This document shows, piece by piece, positions 33,638-40,152 of a stretch of DNA of 40,152 bases (positions are counted from its first letter, which is position 1; each line of letters starts with the position of its first letter). The stretch is taken from contig JAJEDB010000064.1 in assembly GCA_022821725.1 (NCBI GenBank), positions 1 through 40,152 on the forward strand, written 5' to 3'. The position numbers and the translations under genes are program-made. This stretch comes from Candidatus Poribacteria bacterium. GTDB lineage: Bacteria; Poribacteria; WGA-4E; WGA-3G. The notes under the pieces were generated by a model. That model searched no databases. It was not told where the DNA came from and saw only the letters and a list, made by a program, of their open reading frames with translations.

Positions 33638-33871
33638 ATGTAGGTTGGGTTGAGCAGTGATGGACAATGATCCATCTCGTTTATATGAATGCAGCTTTTT
33701 AATAAACTATCCGTTCAGATGGATGCAGCGAAACCCAACAAACCAATCGCTGTCCGTGTAAAAATACGTTGGGTTTCACTCGTCTTTGGGGGCTTTAGGT
33801 TGCTTGATAAATCTTGAAAGTCACTTTCTGTGTGCGATTTTTAGGAGGACCCCGTTCAACCCAACCTACAT
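33638..33871 (+). repeat. Element with 18-bp terminal inverted repeats
   Basis: ATGTAGGTTGGGTTGAGC at 33638-33655 is mirrored by GTTCAACCCAACCTACAT at 33854-33871 (17 of 18 pairs). Internal AACCCAAC and GTTGGGTTTC copies around 33735 and 33769 add further pairing. No frame for a transposase and no clear target duplication were seen. The rest of the 33407-33909 gap holds two promoters and no gene. Confidence 0.65.
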
Positions 33872-33909
33872 GCTCAAGTTGAACCCACATTATTAATAAG
33901 GAGAGACTC

Positions 33910-34728
33910 ATGTCAGTTTTTGACGCAGAAGCCTTAGAATTTTGGGAAGAGAATGGTTACGTCGTTGTGCCAGAAGCGGTGCCACTCGAGAATTGCCGTG
34001 CCGCGGAACAGGCAGTCTGGGATTTTCTTGAAATGGACCGCGAGGCGCCGGACAGTTGGTATCCCGATCCACCGCGTCGGAGCATTATGGTGGAAATTTA
34101 TCAACATCAAGCGTTATGGGATAACCGTCAGTATCCGCGCGTGCATCAGGCGTTCTCTGAGATTTGGGAAACAGAGAAACTCTGGGTGAGTTTTGATCGG
34201 GCGAGTATGAACCCGCCTGAGCGTTCAGATTATACGTTCACCGGTCCGTTTTTACATTGGGATATGTCATTGGACGATATGCCGGTGCGCTTAAAGGTGC
34301 AAGGTGTTCTGTATCTGGCGGATACCCCTGGGAATCAGGGCGCGTTTACCTGTATTCCGGGTTTCCATCGAAAATTGGAAAACTGGTTGAGCGACTTACC
34401 TGATGACGCGAATCCGCGAGAAGTCGTGCGAGACTACCAAGCGGAGGCGGTGCCGGTCGCAGGGAAAGCTGGAGACTTGGTTATCTGGCATAGCGCATTG
34501 CCGCACGGCAGTAGCCCGAATTCCGCTGAGCGTCCCCGAATGGCGCAATACATCACGATGTCGCCAGCACCGGAGAATGGCAATGCTGAGTCCCGAATTG
34601 AAGGGTGGCGTGAACGCCTAACGGGCCTCGGGAGAGAGACAAAAGAGAAAGAGCATTACCAAGGTAAGACAGCTGAGTTGACCCCATTAGGGAAAAAGCT
34701 GCTTGGGCTTGAATCGTGGCGGGCTTAA
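33910..34728 (+). CDS. PhyH family protein 4
   Basis: The 272-aa protein starts at an ATG behind AAGGAGAGACTC. Its iron triad is H116-W-D118 (GPFLHWDMSLDD) and H199 (SALPHGSSPN), with Arg210 (RPRMAQY) for 2-oxoglutarate; GNQGAFTCIPGFHRKLENWL is the family segment. It resembles the PhyH subgroup with a longer N-terminal part and SW(Y)PDPP loop. It lies upstream of a transporter gene but is separated from it by hairpins, so it is likely monocistronic. Substrate unknown. Confidence 0.88.
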   Translation: MSVFDAEALEFWEENGYVVVPEAVPLENCRAAEQAVWDFLEMDREAPDSWYPDPPRRSIMVEIYQHQALWDNRQYPRVHQAFSEIWETEKLWVSFDRASMNPPERSDYTFTGPFLHWDMSLDDMPVRLKVQGVLYLADTPGNQGAFTCIPGFHRKLENWLSDLPDDANPREVVRDYQAEAVPVAGKAGDLVIWHSALPHGSSPNSAERPRMAQYITMSPAPENGNAESRIEGWRERLTGLGRETKEKEHYQGKTAELTPLGKKLLGLESWRA

Positions 34729-34733
34729 ATGCA

Positions 34734-34799
34734 GTAGGGGCTTCACTGAACCGCCCTGCGCCTACTCGTGCTTTACTGGCGAGGTTTCCTAACCTCGCC
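34734..34799 (+). repeat. Two palindromes after PhyH 4, possible terminator
   Basis: GTAGGGGC (34734-34741) can pair with GCGCCTAC (34758-34765). Then GGCGAGGTT-TCCT-AACCTCGCC (34778-34799) forms a perfect 9-bp stem. T-rich sequence follows about 10 bases later, so termination is possible but not of the classic form. The sequence type is one of the dispersed GTAGG/GCGAGG repeats. Confidence 0.5.
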
Positions 34800-34820
34800 A
34801 ACTATAATCCTTCCTTTTTC

Positions 34821-34849
34821 TTGATTTTCCTTTCGTTTCCTGCTAAACT
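34821..34849 (+). promoter_or_regulatory. Promoter for the TRAP permease gene
   Basis: TTGATT at 34821-34826 and TAAACT at 34844-34849 are 17 bases apart. Transcription would start near 34856, almost at the TTG used for the longest reading frame. Confidence 0.45.
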
Positions 34850-34857
34850 TAAGACAG

Positions 34858-36981
34858 TTGTGTGGGAGTTCATCGATCATCTATCGGATAACAAATTCGC
34901 TCACTGCATTGAAACAACACTCAAAAAACTACATCTTTCTTACAGTTTCGGTGTTGTTGTGCCTCTTTATCTTGGCCGAGGTCAACTATCCGCAACTGAC
35001 ACCGCAATCGGAGTTAGCACTCTTCGCGATGCTGGGCTTAATAGTGGTATTTCTAAGATACCCTATGCATCCCCGTTTTGCGCGCAATCGTGCTTTCCAA
35101 CTTTTGGATGTGTTGCTAATAGGCAGTGTGATTCTCTGTTTCGGTTATGTTTTTGTTCAGACGGAACCGGTTTTTCAGGCGTTCTGGTTAGATGGCAAGT
35201 CCCTCGGGGACCGGGCGGGGGCAGAGGTATCACTGGATTACATCATCGGCGGGCTCGGACTTCTTTTAATCTTAGAGGCGACCCGCCGTTCTATTGGGGT
35301 AACACTCCCACTGCTCTCTCTCGCATTTCTGCTCTATGCCGGCTTTGGACAGTTTATGCCGGATTGGCTGTTCCCGCATCGCGGCTATTCCGTTCAACGT
35401 ATCGTGAGTCAGACATTTTTACACAGTCAAGGGGCATTTGGCATCGCACTGCGGGTAATGTTCACGTATGTATTTCTGTTTGTGTTGTTCGGGACGTTGT
35501 TGGAGCGGACAGGCGCAACGAATTATGTCTTAGATTTAGCGGGGCGTGTGTTCGGTTCGAGTGCGGGGGCACCTGCGAAAGTCGCTGTCCTGAGTAGCGG
35601 CATGATGGGATCGCTGTCGGGTTCCGCTGTGGCAAACACGGCAACGACTGGAACGTTCACGATTCCCTTGATGCGACGCGCCGGGTTTCAGCCAGCGATG
35701 GCGGGCGGAATTGAAGCCGCAGCGAGTTCTGGTGGGGCGTTGGTTCCGCCGATTATGGGCGCAGCGGCGTATATGATGCTGGAGATCGTAGAGCCGGCTG
35801 TCACGTATCTGGAAATTATCAAGGCGGCACTGCTCCCAGCGGTTCTATACTATACAGGGATGCTCTGTATGGTCCACTTTGTCGCGAGAAGTCGTAGGCA
35901 TGCGCCGGAGGTTTCCCTTCACAGTCCTGAAGAGTCGGATTCGGGGTTGGAAACCCCTCCCACACAGGAAGAAAGACACGGAAAACTTCTGACGCTACAA
36001 GGGGGGATCTTTCTCGCAGCGTTTGTTACGCTCATCGGGGTCCTGTTGATGGGGACTACGGCGTTCCGAGCGGTGAGTTGGAGTCTGTTGGTAGTCGTCG
36101 CGATAAGTCTGTTGGACTTCTTAATCCGCCGAATCCGTGGACGGCACTCTACAGAGGGCGAGGAGACCTCGTCCCTACAAGCTGGCGTTGGTATTTCGGA
36201 TTTTCGGAAAGGAATAAACTTCTTAATATCGCCTTGTGAACGGGCAGCACAGAGCGGTGTGTCATTGATTGCGGCTGCCGCGTGTGTCGGTATCATCTTA
36301 GGTGTGGTGACACTGACGGGCATCGGTGGCAAGTTGCCGTCGGCGATCTTACCGCTTGCGTCTACGAACCTGATATTGGCACTGTTCTTCCTCATGGTTT
36401 CAACGATTATTTTGGGGATGGGATTGCCTTCATCTGTCTGTTATCTACTGATGGCGATCTTAGTAGGTCCTGTGCTACTCGACTTGGGAGTCGTTCCGCT
36501 TGCGGCGCACTTTTTTATTTTCTATTTTGGGATGATGTCGATGGTGACCCCACCTGTCGCATTGGCGGCGTATGCTGCGGCTGCCATCGCGGGTTCAGGG
36601 ATCATGGCGACGGGGTTCGCGGCGTTCAGGTTCGCGCTCGTCGGTTTTGCGCTGCCTTACGCCTTTGTTTTGAGACCCGCACTGCTCTGGCTGAGTGAGA
36701 GTGGTGGGACACCGGGGGTATGGACAGTTTTCCTGAATTTTTCACTGACGCTCATCGGGACGGTTATCTTGGCAACTGCTATCGCGGGTTATGTCTTTAA
36801 CAGATTGTCGCTTTGGGCGCGAGGCATTCTGTTTGTTGCAGCACTCATTCTCTTTTTTGCCCCGACGGGTCTACAATTTATGTGGATTCATGCGATAGTA
36901 ATCCTCGCAAGTATTGCCATTTTTTATTTTAATTTTACCTTAAAAAACGCAATAAGTAGTTTTGGATTTGGGGAGAAATAA
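34858..36981 (+). CDS. Fused TRAP transporter permease (DctQM type)
   Basis: The 707-aa protein joins the small and large membrane subunits of a TRAP transporter, as in the 4TM/12TM fusion family usually partnered with TAXI binding proteins. The small part covers about residues 15-115. The large part shows the signature GMMGSLSGSAVANTATTG and GFQPAMAGGIEAAASSGGALVPPIMGAAAYMM, repeated in the second half near GMGLPSSVCYLLMAILVGP. It imports organic acids or similar solutes with Na+. No TAXI/DctP binding protein is in the window. The start is uncertain (TTG 34858, no ribosome site; TTG 34909 possible). An internal stretch at 36130-36200 resembles intergenic repeat sequence (GAGGAGACCTCGTCCCTACA). 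Confidence 0.88.
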   Translation: MCGSSSIIYRITNSLTALKQHSKNYIFLTVSVLLCLFILAEVNYPQLTPQSELALFAMLGLIVVFLRYPMHPRFARNRAFQLLDVLLIGSVILCFGYVFVQTEPVFQAFWLDGKSLGDRAGAEVSLDYIIGGLGLLLILEATRRSIGVTLPLLSLAFLLYAGFGQFMPDWLFPHRGYSVQRIVSQTFLHSQGAFGIALRVMFTYVFLFVLFGTLLERTGATNYVLDLAGRVFGSSAGAPAKVAVLSSGMMGSLSGSAVANTATTGTFTIPLMRRAGFQPAMAGGIEAAASSGGALVPPIMGAAAYMMLEIVEPAVTYLEIIKAALLPAVLYYTGMLCMVHFVARSRRHAPEVSLHSPEESDSGLETPPTQEERHGKLLTLQGGIFLAAFVTLIGVLLMGTTAFRAVSWSLLVVVAISLLDFLIRRIRGRHSTEGEETSSLQAGVGISDFRKGINFLISPCERAAQSGVSLIAAAACVGIILGVVTLTGIGGKLPSAILPLASTNLILALFFLMVSTIILGMGLPSSVCYLLMAILVGPVLLDLGVVPLAAHFFIFYFGMMSMVTPPVALAAYAAAAIAGSGIMATGFAAFRFALVGFALPYAFVLRPALLWLSESGGTPGVWTVFLNFSLTLIGTVILATAIAGYVFNRLSLWARGILFVAALILFFAPTGLQFMWIHAIVILASIAIFYFNFTLKNAISSFGFGEK

Positions 36982-36982
36982 A

Positions 36983-37186
36983 ATGGCTGATAACGATTTT
37001 GAACGGGCAGAACAACTGGCACGAGAAGGATACAGTCTGGATGTACCTGGATTCTATCGTGAAGACAGTAATGCTGTTTTGATGAAGGGAGAATGGCTAT
37101 ATCTGAACGATGAACAACTTACTATTATCCACAAAATCGTTCAGCATTCCAAAGGCGATAGAAAGTCTACCGCTTTTTTCACTTAA
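36983..37186 (+). CDS. Small uncharacterised protein, coupled to the TRAP permease
   Basis: This 67-aa soluble protein starts one base after the permease stop, with GGGGAG as ribosome site. It begins MADNDFERAEQLAREGYSLDV and has no membrane segment, signal peptide or known motif. Tight coupling suggests a role with the permease or simple co-expression. The end, GDRKSTAFFT, runs up to a repeat copy at 37189, so the natural C-terminus might have been altered by that insertion. Confidence 0.6.
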   Translation: MADNDFERAEQLAREGYSLDVPGFYREDSNAVLMKGEWLYLNDEQLTIIHKIVQHSKGDRKSTAFFT

Positions 37187-37188
37187 TG

Positions 37189-37341
37189 AAATGGAGGGAT
37201 TTTTGCTTGGGGTTTTTGATAGGGTGTTTCTGCGTATTTCTGCGTATTGCTTGTGCATTTCTGCGGATTTCTTCAGATCTACGGAAAGGAACATCAAAGA
37301 TTCAGACTCGCCTGACTGATCCGCAAGGAAAAATTAAAAAA
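37189..37341 (+). repeat. Long copy of the gene-start repeat (R2)
   Basis: GAAATGGAGGGATTTTTGC, TTGGGG, tandem TTTCTGCGTA units, CAGATCTACGGAAAGGAACATC, then CGCCTGACTGATCCGCAAGG ending in AAAAATTAAAAA, one base before the TTG of the DUF3311-like gene. It has the same module order as 23132-23231. The frame through the repeat stays open and encodes LTDPQGKIKK. Confidence 0.75.
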
Positions 37342-37518
37342 TTGTACTTTTTGCTTGTGCTATTATTCCTACTTCATAATGATTTTTGGCTCTGGGGAAC
37401 CCCGCAGCTTGTTTTCGGAGTGCCGGTAGGGTTGCTCTATCATATAGGGTACTGCGTTGCCGCAACGTTGCTGATGGCGGCTCTCGTCAAAGCGCGAGGG
37501 GATTGGGGTGAACGATGA
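37342..37518 (+). CDS. DUF3311-like small membrane protein
   Basis: The 58-aa protein from TTG 37342 has two membrane helices (YFLLVLLFLLHNDFWLWG and PVGLLYHIGYCVAATLLMAALV). Small DUF3311 proteins of this size commonly precede a sodium/solute symporter, as here, and their stop/start overlap (ATGA) indicates coupled translation. The start is chosen because AAGGA in the repeat lies 11 bases upstream; the frame is open upstream to 37205 or 37186, so a longer form with repeat-encoded residues cannot be excluded. It is probably a partner of the symporter. Confidence 0.75.
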   Translation: MYFLLVLLFLLHNDFWLWGTPQLVFGVPVGLLYHIGYCVAATLLMAALVKARGDWGER

Positions 37519-38963
37519 GCCTTGCAGTCATTTCTATATACCTCATGATGGTCTTGGTTCTCGGTGCGTTGAGCCATAAACTTTTCCGAAATACCGGAGA
37601 AGATTACTTCGTCGCGAGTCGGACGATCAATTGGTTTATCCTGTTGATGACGCTGTTCGGCACGAACATGACGGCGTTCTCGATCCTCGGCGCCTCGGGT
37701 GAAGCCTACCATAGGGGTATCGGTGTTTTTGCACTGATGGCTTCTTCCTCGGCGATAGTTGTGCCGTGTGTGTTCCTCTTTATTGGGACGCGTCTGTGGC
37801 GACTTGGAAAGCGGTTTGGCTATGTAACACAGGTCCAGTACTTCCGCGATCGGTGGGAATCCGATGGTTTAGGGCTGCTCCTCTTCATCGTGTTTGTGTT
37901 GCTGCTCATTCCGTATCTGCTGATCGGTGTGATGGGTGGTGGTGGGACATTAGCGACACTCACAGAGGGTCAAATCCCACAATGGCTCGGTGGCTTACTC
38001 ATATGTGCGGTCGTTTTGTGTTATGTTACCTACAGCGGTATGCGAGGCACTGCGTGGGTGAACACATTCCAAACGCTCGTTTTCATGATCCTCGGCGGCA
38101 TCACCTTTTTCGTCATCACGCATCGGATGGGCGGGTTTTCAAATGCTATCGCTAAGGTGGACACGGGTTTATTGATGCAAGCGGAGCATATCAAGCCGTT
38201 GGAACTCTTGACGTATCTCTGTGTTCCGCTCTGTGTTGGTATGTTTCCACATATCTTTTCACATTTCCTAACGGCGAAGGATGTCGGGACATTCCGGTAT
38301 GCGATCATTTTGTATCCGTTGTGTATTGCGGTTGTATGGATTCCGAGTGTGTTGCTCGGAATACTCGGCAACGTAGATGTCCCAGGTTTGCAGGGGGCAC
38401 AGGCGAACAATGTGCTGATTCAGATGATCCATATACACGCCCCCGGGGTTTTAGCTGGGTTTTTAGGTGCAGGGGTCTTCGCGGCGATTATGTCGTCGTT
38501 GGATTCGCAATCGCTTGCTATCGGGAGTATGTTCACACACGATATTGTCGGACATTACCGGCGGGAGGCGTTTTCGGAGCGGCAACGGGTGTGGGTAGGC
38601 CGCCTATTTGTGAGCGGCGTGCTTTGTGTTACCTATCTCATCTCGCTCATCGCGACACCGAGTATTTTTAGACTTGCTGTTTGGTCGTTCACCGGGTTTG
38701 CGGGTCTTTTTCCGATTGTCGTTGCGGCGTTGTTCTGGCAGCGTAGCACGAAGCAGGGTGTGTTCGCCGCAATCCTAAGTGTAATTCTGTTATGGCTCTA
38801 TTTCTTTCTCCAAAACTGGCAGACACCGGGGTATAGTGTCGGTGGTATCGGGATTATGCCTGCTGCGATTCTGGTCGCTATTTCGTCTGTGGTATTGATA
38901 ATTGTATCTTTGTTCACAAAACCTCCGAAATTACAAACACTTGAAAAGTTTTTTAATCAATGA
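37515..38963 (+). CDS. Sodium/solute symporter (SSS family)
   Basis: The 482-aa protein has about 13 membrane helices. Family marks are SHKLFRNTGEDYFVASRTINWFILLMTLFGTNMTAFSILG in helices 1-2 and the sodium-symporter segment AGVFAAIMSSLDSQSLAIGSMFTHDI near residue 325. SSS carriers import sugars, amino acids, vitamins or carboxylates with Na+; the substrate cannot be read here. It overlaps the DUF3311-like gene by 4 bases. Confidence 0.92.
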   Translation: MSLAVISIYLMMVLVLGALSHKLFRNTGEDYFVASRTINWFILLMTLFGTNMTAFSILGASGEAYHRGIGVFALMASSSAIVVPCVFLFIGTRLWRLGKRFGYVTQVQYFRDRWESDGLGLLLFIVFVLLLIPYLLIGVMGGGGTLATLTEGQIPQWLGGLLICAVVLCYVTYSGMRGTAWVNTFQTLVFMILGGITFFVITHRMGGFSNAIAKVDTGLLMQAEHIKPLELLTYLCVPLCVGMFPHIFSHFLTAKDVGTFRYAIILYPLCIAVVWIPSVLLGILGNVDVPGLQGAQANNVLIQMIHIHAPGVLAGFLGAGVFAAIMSSLDSQSLAIGSMFTHDIVGHYRREAFSERQRVWVGRLFVSGVLCVTYLISLIATPSIFRLAVWSFTGFAGLFPIVVAALFWQRSTKQGVFAAILSVILLWLYFFLQNWQTPGYSVGGIGIMPAAILVAISSVVLIIVSLFTKPPKLQTLEKFFNQ

Positions 38964-39010
38964 GGATCTGACTAACGAAGCATGAAGGCTTGGTGCCACC
39001 CTCTTTTTGC

Positions 39011-39048
39011 TGTCGGAGCGATCTCCGATCTCGACCCTTCAAGGGTCG
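39011..39048 (+). repeat. GTAGG-GCGA-type repeat with two hairpins after the symporter
   Basis: CGGAG-CGAT-CTCCG and CGACCC-TTCAA-GGGTCG stand in a row. The first part is a variant of the repeats at 11755 and 14271. It may help end the symporter transcript, but no T-run follows. Confidence 0.5.
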
Positions 39049-39059
39049 CGGCAATTCAG

Positions 39060-39200
39060 AGGCATATCATTAAAAATTTCCAAAGCGCGTAGCACGCAAC
39101 AATACGCAGAAACACCCAAGCAAAAACACGCGTGCGGCACCCACAAAACGCCCTCTTGACCAAAATACTTTGACCGCGCGCAAGCAAAATTAAAATTAAG
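39060..39200 (-). repeat. Diverged reverse copy of the long gene-start repeat
   Basis: On the minus strand GTTTTTGCTTGGGTGTTTCT and GCGTATTGTTGCGTGC match the 5' module of the repeat at 37189. On the plus strand the same gap ends in CGCGCAAGCAAAATTAAAATTAAGGA upstream of the lipoprotein gene, a degenerate core copy in the other orientation. Confidence 0.55.
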
Positions 39201-39215
39201 GATGGTAAATAAACC

Positions 39216-39995
39216 GTGACGCAAAAAATAAATATATCGCTTTTCCTGCTGGTGGCTTGCATTTTCGCGTGTGGAGAGGCGGAAGAGACAACTGAACCCG
39301 AAGCTGAAAAACCGGTAATGCTCCAATACGGCACAGTCTCTGGATCCATTATCGATACTGGAACCGGAAATCGTATTCCTGGGTCAACTGTGACGCTGCT
39401 CGGACAGTCCGTTGAAACTGGCGTAGACGGCAATTACACGTTTCAAGGTGTTCTTTACGACGATGTTCATACCCTGACCGTTATCGATCCAGATTATAAG
39501 CCGTATAGCCAGCCGGTTGTCCTTAAACAGGAACGGTTGGTTGTGGATATTATGTTGACACCCCTAAAAGATCCGGTGGTGGAACTACGAGATTTTTTTG
39601 ACAATTTTGCAGCCCTGCTGGAGTCGGTAGATTTCAAAAACATTGAGGCAATTGAAGCACTCTTCTCGGAAACTTACGTGGCCGCGGACGATCCAGCCAC
39701 ACTTTTCGGGGTGGCATCTGGGATTATTCCTGAAAATTATGCAGATGTGATTCCGGCAATGACACAACTTTTTGAGGAATACGTCTCGCTGCAATTCCTC
39801 TTCCAAGATATAGAGATGGATATAACGCATGCACGAAAGGCGGCAGCGACGCTTCGGTTGGATGTTGACGCTGAAAAAGGGGAGGAACGTGACTTAAGGG
39901 AGCTCAAAGCCAGCTGCAAGTTTGAATTCCGTCGTGAAGAAAGGGACTGGAAAATTGTGCATTGGCAGCTTTTTGAATTAGACATCCGCTTATGA
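39216..39995 (+). CDS. Lipoprotein with carboxypeptidase-regulatory-like domain
   Basis: The 259-aa protein starts at GTG 39216. A short lipoprotein signal leads to Cys15 (LLVAC) or Cys19, followed by an acidic linker. Residues about 35-115 (YGTVSGSIIDTGTGNRIPGSTVTL...VVDIMLTP) form a beta-sandwich of the carboxypeptidase regulatory-like (CarboxypepD_reg) type. The C-terminal half (about 120-259) is an alpha/beta domain that looks like an NTF2/SnoaL-type fold (DFFDNFAALLES...WKIVHWQLFELDI). It is likely attached to the envelope; ligand and role are unknown. Confidence 0.75.
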   Translation: MTQKINISLFLLVACIFACGEAEETTEPEAEKPVMLQYGTVSGSIIDTGTGNRIPGSTVTLLGQSVETGVDGNYTFQGVLYDDVHTLTVIDPDYKPYSQPVVLKQERLVVDIMLTPLKDPVVELRDFFDNFAALLESVDFKNIEAIEALFSETYVAADDPATLFGVASGIIPENYADVIPAMTQLFEEYVSLQFLFQDIEMDITHARKAAATLRLDVDAEKGEERDLRELKASCKFEFRREERDWKIVHWQLFELDIRL

Positions 39996-40014
39996 TTTTT
40001 ATTTTTTACTTAAT

Positions 40015-40152
40015 TAGGACTTACGCAATATTTTAGAAAAGTGTTATACTCTTGAATTATGAACACCTTATCCCTGTCAGAAAAGAAGCAACCGTTATTT
40101 TCCGATTACTGTCAGTTTCTGTTAGCGAGTTTTCATAACTTCACGCAGACGT
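40015..40152 (+). mobile_element. Insertion sequence end, right copy (truncated by contig edge)
   Basis: This is the mirror image of bases 1-136, starting at the presumed IS tip TAGGACTTACGCA and running outward off the contig. The copy extends two bases further than the left one. The two copies face away from each other. Confidence 0.85.
40059..40152 (+). CDS. Transposase, N-terminal fragment (partial at contig edge)
   Basis: From ATG 40059 the frame MNTLSLSEKKQPLFSDYCQF and 11 further residues is open to the edge, 31 codons in all. It is identical to the left-end fragment and preceded by a TATACT box within the IS terminus. The catalytic domain is outside the window. Confidence 0.6.
   Translation, partial: MNTLSLSEKKQPLFSDYCQFLLASFHNFTQT

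Noticed and set aside
39032..39048. Rho-independent terminator after the symporter
   Set aside because: The hairpin is good but no T-run follows, and the sequence belongs to a dispersed repeat family.
1..40152. Whole window as a 40-kb composite transposon
   Set aside because: The content is ordinary chromosomal (ruvCAB, queA, yajC, transketolase), and the IS copies are cut at the contig edges, so an assembly break is the simpler explanation.

Overview
The window looks like one contig from a member of the Candidatus Poribacteria or a close relative (inference). The signs are four phytanoyl-CoA dioxygenase (PhyH) family genes, two Cys-type sulfatases, secreted LamG-type proteins, a large planctomycete/poribacteria-type membrane protein (DUF6785-like), a D-threonine-aldolase-like enzyme, and intergenic regions full of short palindromic repeats. 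No rRNA, tRNA or CRISPR array was seen. Both ends are the same 136-bp sequence in inverted orientation. Each is the end of one insertion sequence with an outward-facing, truncated transposase start, so the contig probably stops where an assembler met a multicopy IS.

Layout. 0.4-9 kb (+): LamG secreted protein, acidic helical-repeat protein, transketolase, small membrane cytochrome c, Yip1-like protein and a 1159-aa DUF4175-like coiled-coil protein. 9-12.6 kb (+): polyphosphate kinase 2, PhyH, secreted protein, PhyH. 12.6-14.2 kb (-): sulfatase. 14.4-20 kb (+): overlapping FRG-domain and TPR genes, a second sulfatase, and a D-threonine-aldolase-like PLP enzyme. 20.1-22.1 kb (-): DUF6785-like membrane protein. 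22.2-23.9 kb (+): small winged-helix-like protein, Maf, IolB-like protein. 23.9-28.7 kb (-): yebC-ruvC-ruvA-ruvB-queA-yajC housekeeping operon. 28.9-29.7 kb (+): unknown zinc-ribbon protein. 29.8-31.4 kb (-): tandem peroxiredoxin with two in-frame UGA codons, then a PAP2-like membrane protein. 31.5-33.4 kb (-): Gfo/Idh/MocA oxidoreductase with PhyH. 33.9-39 kb (+): PhyH, fused TRAP permease, small protein, DUF3311-like protein and sodium/solute symporter. 39.2-40 kb (+): lipoprotein.

Most notable. (1) The gene at 31426..30416 (-) is one open frame of 336 residues holding two peroxiredoxin domains. Each has UGA exactly at the peroxidatic position, followed at the same distance by a hairpin with SECIS-like geometry. 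This predicts a secreted tandem di-selenocysteine peroxiredoxin. (2) A dispersed repeat with core CCGCAAGGNAAAATTAAAA sits repeatedly at gene starts. It carries a Shine-Dalgarno sequence and sometimes the start codon, and it appears to have become the translated N-terminus of RuvC and of the IolB-like protein in two different reading frames. (3) One PhyH protein has H-x-G where the iron-binding H-x-D is expected.

Together the genes suggest a heterotrophic lifestyle: sulfatases, PhyH enzymes, sugar-type oxidoreductase/isomerase and Na+- or TRAP-driven uptake for complex organic matter, beside DNA repair, translation and oxidative-stress functions.
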